Below, piece after piece: positions 58,489 to 64,000 of a DNA stretch of 64,000 nucleotides. Where the stretch lies: contig JAHCVI010000003.1 in assembly GCA_019096155.1 (NCBI GenBank), forward strand, positions 744,001 to 808,000, read 5' to 3'. Source of the DNA: Staphylotrichum longicolle (lineage: Eukaryota > Ascomycota > Sordariomycetes > Sordariales > Chaetomiaceae). Within the stretch, counting starts at the first letter, position 1, and each line of letters begins with the position of its first letter. The notes beneath the pieces were generated by a model. It made no database searches. It was not told the origin of the DNA and saw nothing but the letters and a program-made list of their open reading frames with translations. Position numbers and translations under genes: made by a program.

Positions 58489-60216
58489 TTTTGGGTGTTG
58501 ATGAGGGAAGAAGGTATTTCAGGGGTTGCTGGCAAGAGCAGACGGAGTGAAGGGTGCCTGGATGCACATGACGGGGAAAGAGCTCCAATTTATACAGAGA
58601 CCAGCAGGTTGGATCTGACCCCACGCATATATGAGCTGCCATTCCCTCATTCTTTTGCCAAAGTCCAGGCAAGCTTTCCAGTAGAGCCAGCTACCAGACA
58701 TACCTTAAGTACCGTACCTTGTGCTTACGCGAGAGGCAGGCAGCCATATGAATTTTATGTCGCTGCCTATTCCATCATGTACAGTCCAGAGAGACTTCTC
58801 ACACGCCTCATGAAGAAGGAGAGCATGTAGGCGTTTGTTACAGCATTTACGGAGCATTCTGTCTGCTGAGTTTCTTTTGGGTTGCCCCTGTGGTTTAAAA
58901 ATGGAAAGCATGCCCGTCTATTCCCCCATTTGCTCCGAACGGACCTTGCCAACTACCTCTGTGCCCTTCTATTGACTTTTCTTCTCTTCTTTCCTTTGGT
59001 TCTCCAAGACTGGCTCATAAAGCCCACCGAGCTTCCTTCCCACCTCTCAGTCATTCAATCACACACTCTTACTTGTTAGTCGCCTTCTACGACGACGCAT
59101 TGATTCCCTCCCCTTCCCTTTTCTCAAATTTTCTCTACCCGTTCCACCCCTCTTTTTTCCTTCTCGCTTCAAAACTTGAGGAACAGAAATCCTTCACTCC
59201 AAAAGCCTGTCTTGCAAGACATTCTCCTCTTTGTTTCAACAATCTCCTCCTTGAGATTTAGTTTTTGAAGAAAACAGGTTGCCACATATGAGGTTCAGTT
59301 ACCTTAGTCCGTCTCGAGGTAGTCGGGCTACCATCAACCCCCCTGCAACAGGCCAAATCGAACCAAATATTTTTCTTTCTTCCCTTCAATGAACACCTTT
59401 CTTTCAACTTGCCAACTTGGTTTTCTTCCCTCAGAGTTTGCTACAGTAGGTACGCACGAGCTTAGCCTCGATTCCGTCAAGTTTTTATTTCCCCATATCG
59501 ATATCCCTTTTTCTTTTCCCATACAAGACATACTCAACACAGTCAAATTGACCGCTTCCTCATCGGAAGTCCCATCCTTCTCGCAATCCACCCCAACAGC
59601 CGATTTCAAATCCTTTTGGGCAATTCGCAATCTTCGAGACAGCCTTAACCGAGCGGACTTGGTATCTTTACGCTCCATAAGACTTCATGTGGGTTTCTCT
59701 GGGTTTGGCAGAAAATATTGAGAGAAAACAACTTCCCTGCTTCCTGCGGTTCTGCTTCGAGCACCTCATCGGCTTATCTCGCCAGTTCATCCGGCCCAAG
59801 GTTCTTCATGTGCTTTCCTCCACACACTCAGCAATTCTCATTTCTTCACTCTCGAGGCAGCTTCTGAGAAACCCACATCCATCCTGCCTGCGCCATTGTT
59901 TTCCCTCCTCCATCTCAAACCTCGCGTTTCTCAACATCATCCGGTTCTCTTCATCCGGTCGACGTGGGATTTGATTCTCAGATTCGAGTTTCTAGATGGC
60001 TTGCAAGCAGACCGAAGTTAATCTCTTCTTCTCGACCCTTCGATTCTGCTGGTGTGTTTTTCAGGAGCCTTCTTGGTTCACTTGGATGCCGAGTTTCTTC
60101 ACTTAGGCCATCCTGCCACCGACCAGACTCACTGTATCACAGGCGTTGCGTCAGGTTCAACCCGCTAACAAACCACACAGTCGTCTAGAGTCGGCACGAA
60201 CAACAACACCTGAGCA
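58489..60216. other. Divergent promoter region, amidase and SNF2 gene
   Basis: 1.73 kb between opposite start codons. From about 58960 to 59980 the plus strand is pyrimidine-rich, typical of a fungal promoter or long 5' UTR for the rightward gene. Small ORFs here lack recognisable motifs and may act as upstream ORFs. Confidence 0.45.
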
Positions 60217-63200
60217 ATGCATGAATTTCCACAAGATTCGAGGGAGCCACCGGATTCCTCAGAAGATACGTCCCACCAGGGCACCGAATCCGTCTCGTCT
60301 TTCTTGACTATGGACGTTTTAGGGCAGCAGAGCCAAGCGGACATCTCCGGAGAGCCCGGAGGAAGCAAAGAAGTCGAACAAAATGACGACTTTGCGCAAG
60401 TAAACGAGAGCTCAAGTTGCCAGAGCGAAGGGAATGACTGTGTAATGAGTGATACGGTCAGTGAAAACAGCTTATTCGTGGATCAGGAAGACGAGATCAA
60501 GAGTGAGGCTGCGAGTGAGGATGGAGTGGACAACAGGGGTGACAATGGAGAGATTGACGGGCAACCCCAAGACCTGGAGTTTCACGAAGAGCTTGGGGAG
60601 GACAACGAAGACACCGACAATGACGAATGTGTGGAGATAAACGCCAATGATGTCCCAGACGCTGCCAGGGCCAAATTTGCGGACTTCAAATTTGGAGGGT
60701 ACCCTGACGCGTCAGGCGATGTCATCTACATGGGTTCCGTTCAGATCAAGGTCGAGGACCAACACGATGCAGGCTTCCGCATCAGTCCAGAGGCTTCAGG
60801 TGATGATAGGATTCTGACTTTGAAATGGATGGGGACGGCCTTCTCTCTGACGGCGAAGATCGGAGGAAGCGTCGCCGTTCGAGGTCGAATCGTCAGAACA
60901 AGCGAAACACAAATTCAACACGGGCAAAAACTACGCAACACCCAGGCAGTGTCCCCCAAAAACGGTGGGAGATGCCGACCGACGAAGAGCTGATTGAGCT
61001 GTACACGCAGCAAGAGGAGCTGGGCGCATTGAGGGCAGAAGGGTCTTTGACATACTCACAGAAACTTGTCCTTGCAAAAACCACTGCACGAATCGCCATG
61101 ATTGAGAGAAGAGCAACGCAAGAGGTACCCGAGCTAGGGCTACCCATGGAGTCACTTGGTGAAGGACACGAGTACACTGTGGCCGCTGAACTGGCAACTG
61201 TTCAACTTGGCTTGCCAGCTAACGAACAGGCGGCATCCACTGGACCCAATCAGGGTCAATCCATCATCCCAACTGGCAAGACACCCCGGCGGCCGGCTCC
61301 AAAGACTGCAAAGGAGTACTGGGAGCGACAGTATGCGGAGAAGGGTTCAGGAATTCGTAACATCACAGAGAACTTGGGAAAGAGGAAACGCACCACCAAG
61401 AAACCAACGAAAGGGAAGAATGGCAGGCAAGACGATAAAGAAAGCAGAGTGCTGCGTATGCTCCAAGGCTCCGATCCGATCGTGGCCAGGGCCGCCCAAG
61501 GATCCATGCCTATGCCCGGTCCAATTCAGGCGACCAGACAGAGCGACCAAGTCAATGCGATGGAGGACTTTTTCTTCAAGATCACTGGCAACGCAAATCC
61601 AGGCTCCAAGTCCGATGACGAGCGGCGCCTGGCTGAAGCCATCAGATCCTTTGGCTACAAGCAGGTGCGAGCGGCAAATGGTAAATGGGAACTCAAGGGC
61701 ATGAGATCTACTCTCTACAATCACCAACTGGTTGGCGTCTCGTGGATGCTCCGTCAGGAGTTTTCACCAGACGGCCCATACGGAGGTATTTTGGCGGATC
61801 AAATGGGGCTGGGGAAGACAGTCCAGATCCTCGCTGCCATGTCCGCCAACCGACCAAGTGAAGAGGATATCCTGGCAGGTCGTCATCAAACTCTGATTGC
61901 GGCTCCTGCTGCTGCTATCGGGCAGTGGGGACGGGAGATCAACAAGCACTGTTCATCCGTTAAAGTGGTGTATCATTACAGAGCGAAATCCAATCTCGAA
62001 CCAGAGATGTTGAGAAAGGCTGATGTCATGTAGGTCAATCTTCGGTCAAGTACCTATGTATTCACACTGATGACTAACTGGCCAGACAGTCTTGTGAGCT
62101 ACAACGAGATTTCAAATGCCTTTCCCTCAAATACGGCGCTCAAAGAAATCGCTGGCAAGGACCTGAACGAGGAAGAGTGGTTGGAAGAATATGACAAGCT
62201 CCTGGGCGAGTTGTTCAAGATAGATTTCTTCCGGGTGGTTCTTGATGAAGGGCACGCAATCAGAAACCACAAGACCAAAAGTTTGTCTCTTCCTTCTCTT
62301 GCCATGGCCACGTCACAAACCTAACATCCCTCACCAGCCGCAAGAGCTTGCATCAACCTGACCAGCAAATATCGGTGGATCTTGACTGGCACCCCTCTTC
62401 ATAATAACATTGAAGGTACGCTTATGACAGCCTGAGAGATTGGAGTTTGTTCTTGTCTTGAAGCTGACCCAGTTCTTCTAGAATTCTACGCATACTTCCG
62501 TTTCCTTGGGGTTCACTGGGCGAATGACCTGGACCACTTCACCAAGCAATTCGGCAACATTAAAGAGGTGTGAAGTGATCCGCCCAATAACAATTTTTAT
62601 GCACCATGCTAAATCAAGCGTATTCCTAGGATGATGCCAGGGAGAGGTTAAACGCTATCCTTACCAGTCTTATGCTCCGGAGGTAACCACAAACGCTTCC
62701 CGAGGTTGTGTCGAGGCGTTGGGCCAGTGCTAACTTAACACAGACGCGTCGATGATACGTTTCTTGGTGTTCCGATTCTGGAGATCCCTCCGCCTCATCC
62801 GCCCAAGATGATTTTCGTGGATCTGACCACTGAAGAGCGGTTGATTTACCGGTATGTCTGTCTCAGTCTTGTCTCTTCTTTCATCTCATCCTGCCACCTG
62901 CACAGGCGTGCTCTGCATGATCTCCTCTGGTGCTGACTGACTAGCAAAGACGTCTGGAGAGCCGGTTTAGGGACAACATCAGCACGCATCTCAAAGCCGG
63001 CATTGCCGAGAAGAAGATCAACACATATCTGGCGTACCTTACTCGTTTGCGGCAGGCAGTGGCACACCCCTTTCTTTTGGAAGGTGTTCTTCAGGCGAAT
63101 TTCACCTTGGAGGACTTCCACTACCTTCGGCAGCAACTTTCGGAGAGTGGTGGAAAGACGCCTATGCATCACCAAGTACAACGCTGGATGACAATGGAAT

Positions 63201-64000
63201 ACGAAGAGCGCGCCAGAAGGGAGGGCGGCACGGTGAGCTTTGGAAAGAGCCGTTTCGGCTACGCCTTCGACATGAATGCGGAACTGGAGGAAATGGAGGC
63301 CAGGAAGTCAATGAGGGAGGTAATCTGCCGCATCTGCTATGATGTCCCCACTGATCCCAGGATCACCGATGTAAGTGCTTCCAAATGAAACAGACCAGGA
63401 AGGATTCTAACCAGCTCTCTGCTAGTGTGGGCACACCTTTTGCGAAGACTGCATTGCTGGGGCTCTTCAGGTGAAGGCCTGTTGCCCAACCTGCAAGACC
63501 GTGCTCTGGCAAGTGGACGCACTGAATGAGCCGGATGAGACAGTCGACGAGCAGAGCGAGGACGAGAATGCCAGCCGGAAAACCAGGAGAAAGAAGAAAA
63601 AGTCTGAAGAAGACCGGGAAGTCGGCGACGACGAGAACTTGGTTCAGCCCAAGATGAAGGACAGCTCGAAGTGGGTTAAAGAATATGACAGGAATTTCCC
63701 CGACAAAGAGCTGTGTGCCAGCGCCAAAACCATCGCCGTCAAGAACCAGATCCTGATCTGGCAGGGGGAAGCCCCCGAAGACAAAATCATTGGTGAGCTA
63801 TGAAGTCCCAGCACTTCCATCATGGCATTTGTTCGCTAACACGTTCCGAAGTCTTTGTCAACTGGACCAAACTCGGCTGCATCATCGGTCGGGTGCTCTA
63901 CGAAGAAGGGATTCGCTTCCTCTACTCCTTCGGGGACCTGACCCGAGGTCAAAAGGACGCGGCCATCGCGAAGTTCCAGAGCGACCCCGGCATCAAAGTT
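60217..64000 (+). CDS. SNF2-family ATPase with RING finger, RAD5/RAD16-like (partial)
   Basis: Exons 60217-62029, 62090-62280, 62338-62415, 62482-62567, 62630-62682, 62744-62851, 62950-63370, 63426-63792 and 63852 to the edge. RAD5/RAD16/ULS1-type proteins remodel chromatin or DNA and act as ubiquitin or SUMO-directed ligases in repair. The N-terminus is acidic and disordered (VDQEDEIKSEAASEDG), then basic (EDRRKRRRSRSNRQNKR). The ATPase lobe has LYNHQLVGVSWMLRQEF, the Walker A GILADQMGLGKTVQ, the DEGH box VVLDEGHAIRNHKTK and RWILTGTPLHNNIEEFYAYF. A C3HC4 RING interrupts the helicase (CRICYD..CGHTFCEDC..CCPTCK, 63316-63500), and VFVNWTKLGCIIGRVL begins the C-terminal lobe before the window ends. 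Near 60805 the acidic N-terminus changes frame: one missing base (giving ..DSDFEMDGDG) or a 59-nt intron from 60749 would explain it. Confidence 0.85.

Overview
The window is 64 kb of nuclear DNA from a filamentous ascomycete. It is GC-rich, with short GT..AG introns (about 50-110 nt) carrying CTAAC-type branch sites, and its gene families are typical of Sordariomycetes. Separate FAS1 and FAS2 genes arranged head to head, a HOS3-type deacetylase and a BBC1-type actin-patch protein all fit a Sordariales-like genome. The species cannot be named from the sequence alone.

Layout from left to right: SPO7 (minus, runs off the left edge); an alpha/beta hydrolase of the ABHD4/5-CLD1 type (plus); a HOS3 histone deacetylase (minus); a Cys-rich secreted protein with a GPI-type tail (plus); a 2EXR-like protein (minus); queuine tRNA-ribosyltransferase (plus); mitoribosomal MRP51/bS1m (plus); ribosomal protein eS17 (plus); RTR1/RPAP2 CTD phosphatase (minus); BBC1 (plus); a gene-poor stretch of almost 6 kb; a conserved fungal protein of unknown function (plus); a (CA)n microsatellite; FAS1 (minus) and FAS2 (plus) around a 2-kb shared promoter; guanine deaminase (plus); an AT-hook protein (minus); a second gene-poor stretch of 2.4 kb; a four-helix MARVEL-like membrane protein (plus); a DUF1772 membrane protein (minus); an amidase-signature enzyme (minus); and a RING-containing SNF2 ATPase (plus, runs off the right edge).

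Most genes are unrelated housekeeping genes. The one clear functional unit is FAS1/FAS2, which encodes the beta and alpha chains of cytosolic type I fatty acid synthase. No secondary-metabolite cluster, mobile element, CRISPR array, rRNA or convincing tRNA was seen.

The strongest unexpected signal is a pattern of broken reading frames. SPO7, HOS3, the 2EXR gene, RTR1 and BBC1, and probably the AT-hook and SNF2 genes, each read in the right frame again if one base is added, usually at a C/G-rich run in low-complexity sequence. All of about 15 breaks have the same sign (a missing base). This looks more like consensus-sequence error than gene decay, and it means these proteins should not be taken from simple ORF calls. 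I found no evidence for an undescribed biological system; the best leads for new biology are the secreted Cys-rich protein and the conserved unknown protein.
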